Assembly: GCA_014338405.1 (NCBI GenBank)
Contig: JTDE01021375.1
Location: 1-64,000, forward strand
DNA: 64,000 bases
DNA from: Paragonimus skrjabini miyazakii
Lineage: Eukaryota > Platyhelminthes > Trematoda > Plagiorchiida > Troglotrematidae
Reading direction: 5' to 3'
Part shown: in pieces, positions 15,001-25,500 of the stretch
Layout: the number at the start of each line of letters is the position of its first letter
How positions within the stretch are numbered: the stretch's first letter is position 1
The notes under the pieces: generated by a model
What the model was told of the DNA's origin: nothing
The model's database searches: none
Seen by the model: only the letters and a program-made list of their open reading frames with translations
Made by a program: the position numbers and the translations under genes

Positions 15001-16381
15001 AGGTGTTATGAAGTATCGTCCCTGATGGACGTTAGAATTGGTGTCTTACATTGGCACACACAAATGGGCCATTAAGTCAGCTATGTTTTCACCAAGACTA
15101 CTGTTTGATTGTGATTTTAACGTATCTCGTTATTTAGTAGATGGGCTATGTTCATTTATGCCGTTGAGAATCTACTTGCCATCAGAATCTGTTGAGCGTG
15201 TTCTACTTCACTTGTCTTTTCACAGCCCTGAGTCCGCTGGCATCAGATGGTGGTGGTAATCTGGAGGAATTCTCGAGCTCGCCTACGTCAGCTCTTGTAC
15301 TTGCTCGTCGTTGGCGTCGAGCCCTGCTGTCTGCCCTATCCACCATCTGCAGTCATCGACATGCCTATGTATTCATGCAACCGGTCACAGAAGACATCGC
15401 ACCGGGTTACGGCTCCGTTGTGTACGAGCCGGTCGATTTGACTTCGGTTCGTCGTCGGTTGGAGGCGGCGCTGAGCAACCTGAGCACCTCCCAACCAGCT
15501 CCTCCGAATCCGGCACAGATTTTGATTGATGCCGCTGTCCGGTTCATCCGTGATTTAATGCTCATGTTTGTCAACGCACGGATGTACAATAGTCAAACAC
15601 ACGAAGTTCATGAAATGTCTGGCGATATGTTTAATGACAGCATGATTGGAGTGAGTTTGTTGATGCCACTTTTTTTCTATTGCTACTCTCTTGTTAGTAC
15701 CCTTCATACTGGCAAACAGGCGTTTGGAGCGCGAAGCAAGTGACCTTCCTCGGTAGATTATTCATCCATTCATTCATTAAAAGCGACTAATCCAACATCT
15801 AAACTGTAGGTTGTTAAGCTCATACTTCTGGTTTTCTGCCTTCCAAATAGAAAATTTTTGTTGCCAGTGCACATCCGTAAACACCAAGGACAGTGTATTA
15901 TTGACCAGAGTGTACCACACAGATTCTTTACTTCTGTTTCTAAACAGCTTCAGCCCCTCTGGTCAGTGCTGGTGGAGCACATTCCCGGATTTCCTGCGCT
16001 GCCGGAACCAACCAAGCCGCTCAGTCAAAGTACTTCGGTACGTGCTAGTCTTCGGCCAGCTGCTAGCGCTGCGAAATCCACCACCGAATCGGTGTCTTCT
16101 CCGATAGCAACACCTGTTATCACAAAGCCGGTCGAATTGGCCACGCCCAAAACGCCTGTGACCGTGACGCGACAGTCAAAAAGATCGCATTTAGAGGTAA
16201 CGTGATTTTCTTACACACAACAATTTCGAAATGTTGATTTTCTTGCTGGGTATGTATTAGCCTATTTCACATAATCTATTTCCTCTTGTAGACATCGTCA
16301 CCAGTCCATTCTCCACCTCGTAAACGGCACCAGTCGTCTGGCAGCGAAGCCTGTGCAAATGTGACAACAAAACCCAAATGA
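936..16381 (+). CDS. BRD8: Bromodomain-containing protein 8 (BRD8), NuA4/TIP60 complex subunit, multi-exon
   Basis: Exons read as 936-1079, about 1161-1191 (join unresolved), 1205-1318, 1366-1437, 1962-2012, 2440-2711, 3001-3089, 13372-13741, 15226-15650, 15948-16196 and 16292-16381 (TGA stop). From 1205 onward every GT-AG junction keeps phase. The N-terminus starts MNWEAGANCFLL and has a SANT-like stretch (AYGKDWELVSTAL) matching the start of BRD8. A charged helical segment follows (EAKLLKLAMDCY, KLHAARLELLKRIK, AEDDAEKLREG), as in the BRD8 family. A single bromodomain sits near the C-terminus, and a basic Ser/Pro-rich tail ends the protein at about 635 residues. The family reads acetylated chromatin for the TIP60 histone acetyltransferase in the nucleus. 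Human BRD8 is much longer, and the low-complexity middle is poorly conserved. The start at 936 is the first ATG after a strong acceptor at 923-924; an upstream non-coding exon or a trans-spliced leader is possible. Confidence 0.85.
3090..4559. other. BRD8 intron 7, proximal part
   Basis: Non-coding by phase: exons 7 and 8 join directly in phase 0. Nothing recognised. Confidence 0.5.
4560..5570 (-). mobile_element. RTE-clade LINE fragment, reverse transcriptase to ORF end
   Basis: On the minus strand the reverse-transcriptase catalytic box YADD is at 5532-5543, in QYADDIALICGGS. Further fragments are ALTLGGEPLEVVEKFMQIGS, then EITNRVTEARMGCVNLHHLW, then LAKNRSQWHSCCESLC near 4720-4770, the typical RTE/SR2 carboxy end. 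Stops and frameshifts break the frame, so the copy is dead. It lies in BRD8 intron 7, opposite to the gene. Confidence 0.8.
6230..6800 (+). mobile_element. RTE-clade LINE 3' end
   Basis: RWLSHVLKMPVDHLSRRT is encoded at 6286 onward, the usual RTE segment after the reverse transcriptase. A tail follows (agatggcggtcaatgtgac, then a poly-purine stretch and 'cggttgtttgtttgc'). The same tail recurs near 12840-13060 and 59080-59235. Confidence 0.75.
7130..7670 (+). repeat. SINE-like repeat with decayed hammerhead, copy 1
   Basis: The core 'aatggcgcagtggtcaacac' (7434-7453) holds an A-box-like TGGCGCAGTGG. It is shared with copies near 22190-22565, 25010-25400 (minus) and 26500-26800. The leading block (7265-7400, 'tttcaacctggagagaaatc') is also shared. 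The hammerhead region at about 7505-7545 has lost stem II and the core. Confidence 0.7.
8540..9060 (-). mobile_element. RTE-clade LINE fragment, start of reverse transcriptase
   Basis: Minus-strand frames encode EIEANWARIRRAVHKCG, then LKRHKATDPDELSLALS (equivalent of LKRNKAAGPDGLPPALF in RTE elements), then VFKKGS and GISLVPLSLKWLAV. These are the linker and first RT motifs. Frames are interrupted. Confidence 0.75.
9170..9420 (+). repeat. RTE-family 3' tail fragment
   Basis: The block ending 'ccactgatgtattgccgtct' (9372-9391) recurs at about 59345-59365. Weaker copies lie near 6740-6790 and 13185-13220, each closing an RTE tail. No coding content is seen. Confidence 0.5.
9421..11269. other. 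BRD8 intron 7, unassigned
   Basis: No coding similarity. Two related blocks ('acgccttagatatccaattc' near 10580 and 'acacccaagatatccgatat' near 10764) suggest an old internal duplication or repeat. Confidence 0.4.
11270..13220 (+). mobile_element. RTE-clade LINE, longest copy in the window
   Basis: In order: VFQLIRATGPEWPSVDETIS; NGTAGSDGLVLALFKE; VGPMFKKGVRGSCENLRGIS; TVLASILLRRLTAPRE; REDQAGFHPGRRCVDQIFTH; then SPFLFNFVVDETIEDRL; and, after several frame changes, GNEMEAHIFQTRAVFANLGH. This is the RTE/SR2 order of RT fingers, palm and thumb. The YADD box itself is destroyed (about 12195-12205). The 3' tail runs to about 13220, 150 bp before BRD8 exon 8. Confidence 0.85.
13372..13741 (+). CDS. 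BRD8: BRD8 exon 8, Ser/Pro-rich linker before the bromodomain
   Basis: The exon follows the 10.3-kb intron and begins in phase 0 after acceptor 'tatcctag'. It ends before donor gtgagt with one base left over, which the next exon (ag|CC) completes to Pro. The 123 residues start VHYYEEVLHPAG. They have basic patches (SRRSRRKP, HRKGSRRRPIR) and a Ser/Thr/Pro-rich middle, so the segment is probably a disordered linker with nuclear-localisation-like clusters. No domain is recognised. The call rests on exact phase agreement on both sides and the position just upstream of the bromodomain. Confidence 0.8.
13742..15225. other. BRD8 intron 8
   Basis: AT-rich intron, nothing recognised beyond the splice sites. 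Confidence 0.6.
15226..15650 (+). CDS. BRD8: BRD8 exon 9 carrying the bromodomain
   Basis: This exon encodes the acetyl-lysine-binding bromodomain. Helix Z is in RRWRRALLSALSTI. The ZA loop reads FMQPVTEDIAPGY followed by VYEPVDLTSVRRRL, closely matching the BRD8 pattern (FLQPVTDDIAPGY...RPMDLSTIKK). Helix B/C carries the hallmark RDLMLMFVNARMYN, with the conserved Asn that binds acetyl-lysine and the Tyr before it. Compared with human BRD8 there is an insertion of about 20 residues (NLSTSQPAPPNPAQILIDA) between helix A and helix B. The exon enters in phase 1 and ends in phase 0 at donor gtgagt. Confidence 0.93.
15948..16381 (+). CDS. BRD8: BRD8 last two coding exons
   Basis: Exon 15948-16196 follows a pyrimidine-rich acceptor (ctgtttctaaacag), starts LQPLWSVLVEHIPGFPALPE and ends in phase 0 at donor gtaacg. 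Exon 16292-16381 follows acceptor 'tcctcttgtag', encodes SSPVHSPPRKRHQSSGSE and further residues, and stops at TGA. The tail is rich in Ser, Thr, Pro and basic residues, including a PPRKRH cluster that could serve nuclear import. Conservation outside this lineage is weak, so the assignment rests on phase and position after the bromodomain exon. Confidence 0.8.
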
Positions 16382-16429
16382 TAACCCTTTTTTTCTTGTG
16401 CATAATCTCTTTTGTTTGGAATCCTATTA

Positions 16430-16435
16430 AATAAA
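16430..16435 (+). promoter_or_regulatory. BRD8 poly(A) signal AATAAA
   Basis: A canonical AATAAA lies 49 bp after the BRD8 stop codon and about 92 bp before the acceptor of ANAPC10 exon 1. It is followed by a T-rich run. It implies a very short BRD8 3' UTR and a very short intergenic space. Confidence 0.75.
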
Positions 16436-16507
16436 CTTTTTTTCTAACCCTCTGGGCTCTCTTTACTGTAAAACCTTTCACGGAACGGTCTTTGTTCTCA
16501 AATCTCC

Positions 16508-16527
16508 TTGTTTTTTGACATCATTAG
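16508..16527 (+). promoter_or_regulatory. Splice acceptor before ANAPC10 exon 1, candidate trans-splice site
   Basis: A T-rich tract ending in 'catcattag' forms a 3' splice site 5 bp upstream of the ANAPC10 ATG (16533). No donor for a conventional 5' UTR intron is evident in the roughly 90 bp back to the BRD8 poly(A) signal. Flatworms add a spliced leader in trans at such sites, and downstream genes of flatworm polycistrons are resolved this way. The acceptor is seen; the trans-splicing is inferred. Confidence 0.55.
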
Positions 16528-16532
16528 GCACT

Positions 16533-19500
16533 ATGCCTTCGCTGTTTCAGATAACACCTCCCATGACGTTGCGATTGAAAGCGTTAACATCAGTGGATGT
16601 CACAAAAGATGAACGTGATGGCAAGGTAGGTGTGTACTCGTCAGGATTTTGTTGTCATTTTTGTTGCTCAAGTGACCTGGGTCACAACGGGACTGTTGAT
16701 TGCACTGTCAGTTGAAATTGGCGCGACTTATGCAATACGGTTCCCATGCTGTAGATGGATACGCTTTACTGTGTTTCGTATCGAATGTATAGGGATCGCA
16801 TACTATATCGCCCACCTATTTCTAAGTATTCAATTTGAGTCGTCAGAAAAAATGCATTTGCCATTCATAGAATAGTTAAACAGCACACAAGATAGTGTTT
16901 TTTTCTAACTCGACGAGATTTTTTACGATTGATTTTTCTGTTATAATGTTATCAACTGAAATATGACATCGGCTGCAACTTGTTCTCGTCCCTATCGCCC
17001 ATCGTTAAATTGTTGCACACAATACAAGCTCAGTCTCTGTTTGTCAGCACGTCTCTAAAAGAGACTGTGAATGTCGTTAACAAAATAATTGGTAAAGAGC
17101 AGATCCATCTCAGAATTTCCTCCGATGAGTTAAAGCGCTCGCCGCTACTATTTACTTTATACATGAAATTCTTCTTCTCTGGAAGGGTCTATAATCAGAT
17201 TTATGTCGTCACGATGGGCAGCTCATTGGGATCTGTCTCGGCTACTATATCTAACACATCTGAGTCAGTAGCTACGGCTTTAAGTTGCAAACTGTGTGAA
17301 TGAGGTTTTAGTGATTGGAACTAAAGTGGACGACAATTGACGATCCGCGTCATACCTCAGTCGGCAGTTCTTTTATGCAAAGCTCAATTTCAAACCTAAG
17401 TGGAACAACTGCAATGCATCCCTTGATCTAAATCTGTTGAGCCCACTCTATTGCGTGCATTCATTCATACTATCCATGACTGGCCCGAAAAGCTTTTTTG
17501 TCATGTGACGTATTTACCAATGTTCAAGCGTTCTGATGCGGCAACCTTTTCGTCCGTCTCATGAAAGACTCGAACAACGTTTTTATTTCACTGCTTGGAT
17601 TTGTTTTCGATTGATTTTTAGCCCACAAAAACGGTACTTTTAAATGATAGGCGTAAACTTATTCCTATATACGTGAAAAATGTGGCAGATACATTTTGTC
17701 GTATTCATAGATTTTTAAAATAAAACTATGGCAAACACAGATTCGTATTTGCCATAATCGATACTGTTGTATCACTTCTATCCTGTTCGTAAAAATCAGT
17801 GGAATGTTCGTTAATTCCGTGCAAGTCAACTGAATCACTGCAGAACCGCTGTGACCGTTAGAGCGATTGAACAATTTTCGTATGTCCCCACCACATCTGG
17901 TTACAACGATCTTGGCGGTAGCGAAAGTTATGTTTCGAATTGATTTCAACTTTCACAGACATGAGACTGTAAATCGTAACCGTTACTAAGCCCGTGTTTG
18001 TAGCGTTCTCTCTTTTGAGATTTCGTGAATGCAACAGCCTGATAAGAATTTGTCAGAAGCCTTTCTTTGTTAAACGTTTTGTCCCGTCACGCGCTTGTGA
18101 TTTTTGTTATATATATCGTAAATCCAAACAGTTTACTATCTAAATCAACTTGAGAAAATGGATTAGGTCAGTGAAAATGATAACAAAATTAAGGAACCCG
18201 TTTTCAGTACGTAATCTCTACCGTGTGCTCTCGAGCTAGACAGACCGAGTGGGTGTAATTGCAAATGAGGAGTTGACTAGAGGTTGTTTGGGAGAACTCA
18301 CAGACAGACGCGTTGCTTTCTGAGACAAACTGTGTGAACCGTACTCATTCCACTCACTTTGTATTGCCGAATGCGACTAACAATTAAGCTCATCTTACTG
18401 CATGCGAGCGAACTGTCCAAGCTGGTAAAACGGGCACAAGCTGGCTCATAAACTGACGTGGCAAGCCCCCACCATCCATTTAAGCAGACTGTTTTCGTTC
18501 CCATGAGTCAAATCAGTCTGTTACTGCCCGACGATTACATTACAGGATGTTGCTCGTTTGTCCGCATAAAGTGCTGAGTTTAATACACCCCATGACTATT
18601 TTGTTGTCTGTCATCAGGTATGCCATGGGTTTCCTCAAGTGACGTTGTCTGCCCCTGCCTAACTCAGTGTTTCATTGACCTTTTTTTTCGTGTTTGTAAC
18701 ATTGACTGTACCGTCCCATGAAATAACAATACTGGCAACACTATTTTTGAAAATCAAAGTCTGTAAGATGCTTGAATGTTGTTTCGTAATCTGTGTTTTG
18801 ACAAGAATAGACCGCTTAGGCACAGTTGTTACTTAATAGTTAGACACCTAATGGAAAGTAACACAATTGGACAGAGAAAATGCCAAGTGAGAGAATCAGT
18901 TGCAACGGGTTCTGAAAAAGTTTAATTTTGATGTCTATCTCGAGGCAACTGACGATTGATTTTCTCAGAATAATGCATTGTTTCAAAACTATCAATCTTG
19001 GAAATACCAAAACGGATGAGGCCTCCCTATATCGTCCATGACCAATCCAGATGCCTGTTACCCTCAATATAGGTCGGTGTTTACTGTTTTGTTGTTCGGA
19101 GGACATTATCAGATGGATCTAGTCAGCGGACATTTATTTTCGATTAGTTCACAGAAGATCCAAAAAAAACTTAAAATGATCCTGTCAATCTAACTCGAGG
19201 GCCAGAGTTTGCTTTATATTCCAAAAAACCGGATACAGAGTCCAGTGTCTTTGTAGCGTCCCCTAAGTTAGAGTTGTGACTGGGTGTATTTGCAAACTAT
19301 GCTTCAATATTTGATGTATGCCTACAAGCATGTTGGGCACCTCTACCTTGGTTAAATGGCACACTACCTTCTAAATTTGTTGAGCCAAATGGTTCAGTAG
19401 AATGGTTTTCATGGTCCTCGGGTCTCAGCCCTGTGAAATTTTTCTCCTGGGGAGGGGTTTTTCCAGCCGAATGGTTTACCGAATTTAGTCATTAGTGACG

Positions 19501-22500
19501 TGTACGGAGATGTATGAGAATGTGTTGCACGCCGTGAACCGACCACTGGTTGTTTCTCACACAGTAAGATAAAATACCTGGGAACGAGTATCCAGAAAGT
19601 ATGCATATTGCTTGTTCTCGGCTGTGATGTTTTCTGGCAAGATTTCCAATTGAAGATGTATGCAACCATTGTGAACGTTTAGCTGATGAATAGACGGATG
19701 AGTAAAGTTCACTTGTTTTTTTCTGAGCTGCTAATGGTACTTGTTAAATTTGTCAGCTCGTTCACTAAACATCGTTTCTCAGTCAGTTGTAATCGCACTT
19801 TATCTATATCCATTCGGAACTGAGTACATATGATTAACGATTCATATATTTAAGAACGAGTGACAAAGTAATCATGGATATCATGGTTCCGTGACAACTA
19901 ATCCCATGGGCACTTCGTCTCTCAGACTTTTCCACACAGTTAGACAAACTTAATGCATGGTTGTGTTCGGGAATACACGATGAGTGAAATAAGTATTGCC
20001 CATGGAGCTACGAGCTTGCTCGTAGCTCATATTTATTCTCGCAATCGTCCGGTCTGTCTAGCTCACACTGCCAGATTATGCACTAAAAGGGGTCCCGTTG
20101 TTTAACCCTTTTTCCCATAGACCGAGTCCATTCTCTGAAATGGTCATCGAGAACAAGCCGTTCACATTTTCTTGAGGAAGGTGGTGTAAAGTGAGTCCAG
20201 AAAGTCATGTTTGACGGGTTGATGCGAAATGCATGTGTATGCACCAACAACGTCAGGTGAACCAATCACTGCTAGTTTACAACTGTCCACAACCGTTGTT
20301 GATGTAAGCCGTAGATTCGGACGGCTTGTATGATAATGGCTCGTTTGTAATAAAGCAGTACCACTGATGCTTCAAGCGACACATGTGGGACGGCTCTGTC
20401 ATGCGGTTGTCGTGGACTGATTGATGAGGTTGATGTTGGACAATGGTGATCACTTACTTCGTGGAACTCCGACATACTGCCGAATAGACAACAAAGCGTT
20501 CCTATTACAAGCGTACTGATCGGGAACCATCAACGTCGTTATCGAATGAAGGGCTAACTACTCAGCTAACAAAATGAGCGCGATGAACGATCCGAAAAGA
20601 AATGGCAGACCACTAACAAGTGCGGAAGATGTTATCGCTTATGAAATCCAGCAATACGAAACCCTGAAGGGGGTCTCTAGGTCTTATTACAGTCCTGTTG
20701 CATTTTAAATGACCTACTACATAATATTTTCAGGATTTGTAACTTCAGAACGCTAAATAACTACAGGTTAACCTTGTTATGGTGACCAATTTTGCAAAAT
20801 GAATCATGCCTAGTGTTGATGTCATCCTTTGTTCGAAAGAGGTCTCGCTGTGTCGTTGAGATTCATATACGAGTCTAAGTCCGTTTCGTTCCAACGTCAT
20901 CTATATATATATATATATATATGGTATAATTGAGTCGCAAACTCAATAACTGTTGCCGTACGGTATGATGAGTTAACCATTATCAAATGTCAGATGAATT
21001 TAATTATCCAGCTTTTAACCAGGTCATAGTTTAAGAGTGATAGCACTGATCGTAGCGTTCATATTGCATAAATTGCCTGACTTTGATCATAGTTGCATTT
21101 TTCACATTTGACCTTTGTATTATTCACTTTGCTCTCTCTCGAATAGTTTTTTTCTCTTATATAATGTTACTTTAGAATAGGACCATTTCCAACGAAATCT
21201 GATTAACGTATATGTTTGTTCTAATTAACCACCGTTTTTGTCGGTATTTTTTCTCACTAATGCTCCTTCATCTAATTCTTTCTTTTCCTGTGTCTTTATA
21301 TCAAAATAACTGGCCATACATCGCCTTATTGTTGTTTACGTAGGTATCAAACACATTGACACATCTTTGAGTGATACGGAAAATTTGTTAGTTATAAAAC
21401 GATCTATTTATGAAACATCCAAGCTTCGACTAGATTCGAAACAGCGGCAGGAACTGCATATCCCTGTGCTGATTACGAAATGATGCTGGGAGCCTGCACA
21501 TTTCATATCAGCACCTCATTGCTGGTATAGTCAGGTTGATTATCTCGACTGGGTACATTTTACTGTTAATGTATAAAACCACCAGAAAGACCACGTTGAA
21601 GGTAGAACATGTCAAAACACTTAAAATATTTCAACTTGACCTAGATATACTGTTAACAAGATCAGGAATGCACTATCCGAAGAGACAGTAAAGTAGATAT
21701 AAACATATGGGACAGAAAACGCAAAAGACTTTAGAGCTACTTTTAGACAATCTTTGAATTTTTCCACACTTCGGTGTAGCTTTCCCCCCATTGTACCCTA
21801 ACAGTTCCTACCGCGACTATGACGTTAGGTTCAGCCCGTTTGCACATACGCTAAACCGTTTTCACTTCTCCCCACATCTCGCCGGCTAATTCAAACTGTC
21901 ACGTGATTGAGCCGGCTCCACCCGAGTTGCCTGATTCGCCGGCCGTGGGCATGACAGCTAGCGTCAGTTATATGACTTGATATTTTCAATATACGACTGA
22001 CTATGTGGTTAAAAAGCAAGTTATTAGTGTCATCTTAAAAACACTTTATTTTATGAATTAGCGAAATGTTGCTCTTCAATACCGGACAACACATTACATT
22101 CTTGTGGAGGGGATTTCCTTATCTTGTCCCTTACAAAAAATAGCTTTTGGCTATCCTACTGTTTGCCAGCGCTTAGTGAATTCTTAGTCGACAGGTTATC
22201 GATTGGAGTTAACAGGATAGTTCTTGTGTCTCCTCTCGAGACGGTCGGACAACCTGATCATTACTCACAAGCGAAAGTGGTTAAGCATTCACATATGATA
22301 ATTCGGTCGTGCCTAATGTGAGGTCAGTGATGCAGTGGTGAACACGGCTGCCTCATGAAAGCGTGATAGGAGTTCTAGTCTCGGCAGTGGCAAGGATATG
22401 CACTACTGACGAGTTGCTCTAACAAGAGCGAAACTCGAGTCTAGTGCTTCTTTTCGAAAGGGGCAGACTGGAAAGTCTAGAGGAAGGCGACAGCTGCGAT

Positions 22501-25500
22501 CAATTGTGGGTGATGTTCAATCTATATGAAAACCGACATCTCCTACTACTCATCAGTAATTAGTATTTTATTTAAACTTCATTGCACAATGCCGTCAATT
22601 TACTATAAGTATTTGTTTCAGGGGTATTTAATTGACTTCGTTGAACTTTATGGACCTTCGTGGTTTATGGAAGTATGAACATATGGTTTGCTGATTTTCC
22701 AGTGCTTAGCTCTCGCTTACATTCGGCCTAATTTGTAGAAGACAACTTCAACTCTATAGTGGGATTTCTTTCTGATTGATTGTGAACATCTAGTGTAATT
22801 GTGACTTACTCCACTTTTGGTGACTTGAGTCCGGACTAGTCGGAATTCTACTTTATGCTTTATTATATCTCAGTTTAGATGTATCACCTGACTAGAGCCC
22901 CACATGTCTGAAAACATGTTTCTATCAATCGTGGTAGTTGATGATACTAACTCTGCGGGTGTTGATTTTCGTTTCGCTCGCCGACGTTGGGCCCATGACC
23001 CTAGTTAAGTTTTCCATGCTTTTGTCACATGCACACACACAGGTGCGTGACGTGTGCCGGAACGCGATTTGGAGTTTGTCCTCATGCAAACCGGGTCACG
23101 GTATCGACCAGTTATTGGATGAATCAACAGACACGTTCTGGCAGTCAGACGGGCCACAGCCACATTGCGTGTACATTCAGTTTCCACAAAAGATCACGCT
23201 CACCCGACTCTGTTTATACACGGATTACAAAGCGGATGAAAGCTACACACCAAGTCGGTAAGTGTGTTGACAGACCCTATTTTTGTGACACTCATAGTTG
23301 TGACGAGTTATGTATATGCACATTTTTCGTTGCTGCTTGCATAGATGCCAAGCTTGTCTGAAATGTGGCTTTCTGTTATTTCGATTTGTGGTTTAAAGTG
23401 AGTGATATGAGATAGTCAGTATACCGTCGATCCATCTGCCCTTTGCGTGAGTCGCTCTCATAACAACCGAATAGGAGGAGAATTCATTGAATATGGAGAT
23501 GGGTCAGTTTGTATTGTGAATTGCAGAAACCGGTTTGCTTTCCCAGCATAGTCGTAAACCTCACCAGGTCACCCCAACAAGACAATCTCTATCGATTGGG
23601 AATGAAACATTGTTCTTCACTTTCGACCTCTACAGCATTATGCCAGCTTTGTATATAAATAAACGCTACGTAGTTGATGAAAACTTTGGAACTTTGGTCA
23701 TTTGTGTTCTCCCGAATTGAACAAGACAGTTAGCCTATCTTCTCGGATTTTCAATTGATATATTGCTCTTCTCTAGTCGACTGTTGAATCGGAGACCCAT
23801 TTGTCTCATCACAGTTGCGACTGATCTTAGGGTATCTGATCTCGCACGTGATGCTTCTTAAATTTCATATCGAATTGTCGTTCTGAGAGGTGCAGAGGCG
23901 TAATCCAGCGTTGCACGATGAACGTGGACCAGCACGTCTTTGTTATTGAAGTAACTGTGTATCAAGAAGAAGTGAACGACCCACTGTTGTGTTTTAATGC
24001 GGTTAACAGCTTTTGGCATGCGGTGTACGCAGACCTGACATCTGGCCTTGCTCAGCGTGAAACACCTTTTTATCCAATGAGAAGTGAAAGCGTCTATTAC
24101 TTAAGCGTTCATAAAGCAGAGAGAAAAATTAGCTGGAGGGCTTCATTATAAATCACCAGTTCGAGGATCTGATCAGCAGGACGATTTAAGAAAAAGCACA
24201 ATGTTCAAGATCTACCAGGAGTCAAATGATGCATCTTTCGAATGAGTCTCTCTGTACAATTTATCCAATAAATCCTAGTTTGAGATAGGGACAGTGGTAG
24301 TCACGTTTTCTTAGACATCAAGGTAAACGCAGATTCAAAGGGCAACACATTAGACTATAAGTACATCGAATAAGTGTTCATCACTGAGTGCTGAAGAAGA
24401 GAACTTATCAGTAGGGTACACAGTTAACGCAGAATGCCGCATACCCATTCAGTTCGCTCACTGTTTGACTCGTCAGTTTTGCATATTGTTGTAAAATGTG
24501 CGGTTAACTAGTCAGCCCACTCCTGCTGCATGTGTCGTCGATTTGGTAACTGTCAATGTGTCTATTCATTTGAGAAATAATGTGGAATGCTGAGTCTTCA
24601 GTCTAGTTCGCCAATAACGGAGGTGTTAGCATTCCATTTGTTCTTATCAGTCGCGAACGTAAAACATTGTATTCCATAAAACATGTGGACATCAACTACA
24701 TAAACTGCCAACCTCCGGACTTTACACGAGACGAGTAGTTGTTATCAGTTCGAAGGTAGACAAACTGCCTGAGCCACCAGTTTATGTGCATATAGGATTG
24801 GATGGCGATTAGTAATTATCATTGCTTCAAAAAACGCGTACACTTGTCCAGATTACGGAGTAACGTGTCAAATCAATTGACCAGGTTGACATCTTGCTAC
24901 TTTCATGATATCATGCAATGGGTGAGTCGGGTTTCTGTCCTCACATCGTATCGCCTATGTCTTTTGCGTCATCAGGCGCACCAATCCCTCTGACGTATAA
25001 ATTGAAAATCACTGATAACCTATCACAGTTGGGACATTCTCATACTCATTTCAGTCATTTCCCTTCAAAAAGAATCACCACACTCGAATTTTGCTCTTGT
25101 TAGAGCTCGTTAGTAGTGGATATCCTTGCAATGGCCGGGATTATAACTCCAGCCACACTGTTCATTAGGCAACCGTGTTGACCACTGCACCATTGACTTC
25201 ACATCCGACACGACTGAACCATCATATGTGAACGGTTAGCCAACTTTGCTTGTGAGTAATACTCAGGTTACCTGGTCGCTTCGAGAGTGTACACAGTAAC
25301 TCGAATCGATGATCCCACGACTAGGACTTCTCTCCAAGTTGAAATCACAAAAATAATTGAACTTGTTGAGCGATATTTTGATTACTGATGAGTTATAAGG
25401 GATTTGGGTTTTGTATTCGGCATACGTTCAGTCATACTTTGTTGTAGGCACCGATCTTTTCTGTCGGTCTAGATGACACCATAACTGCAGGTGAACTGAT

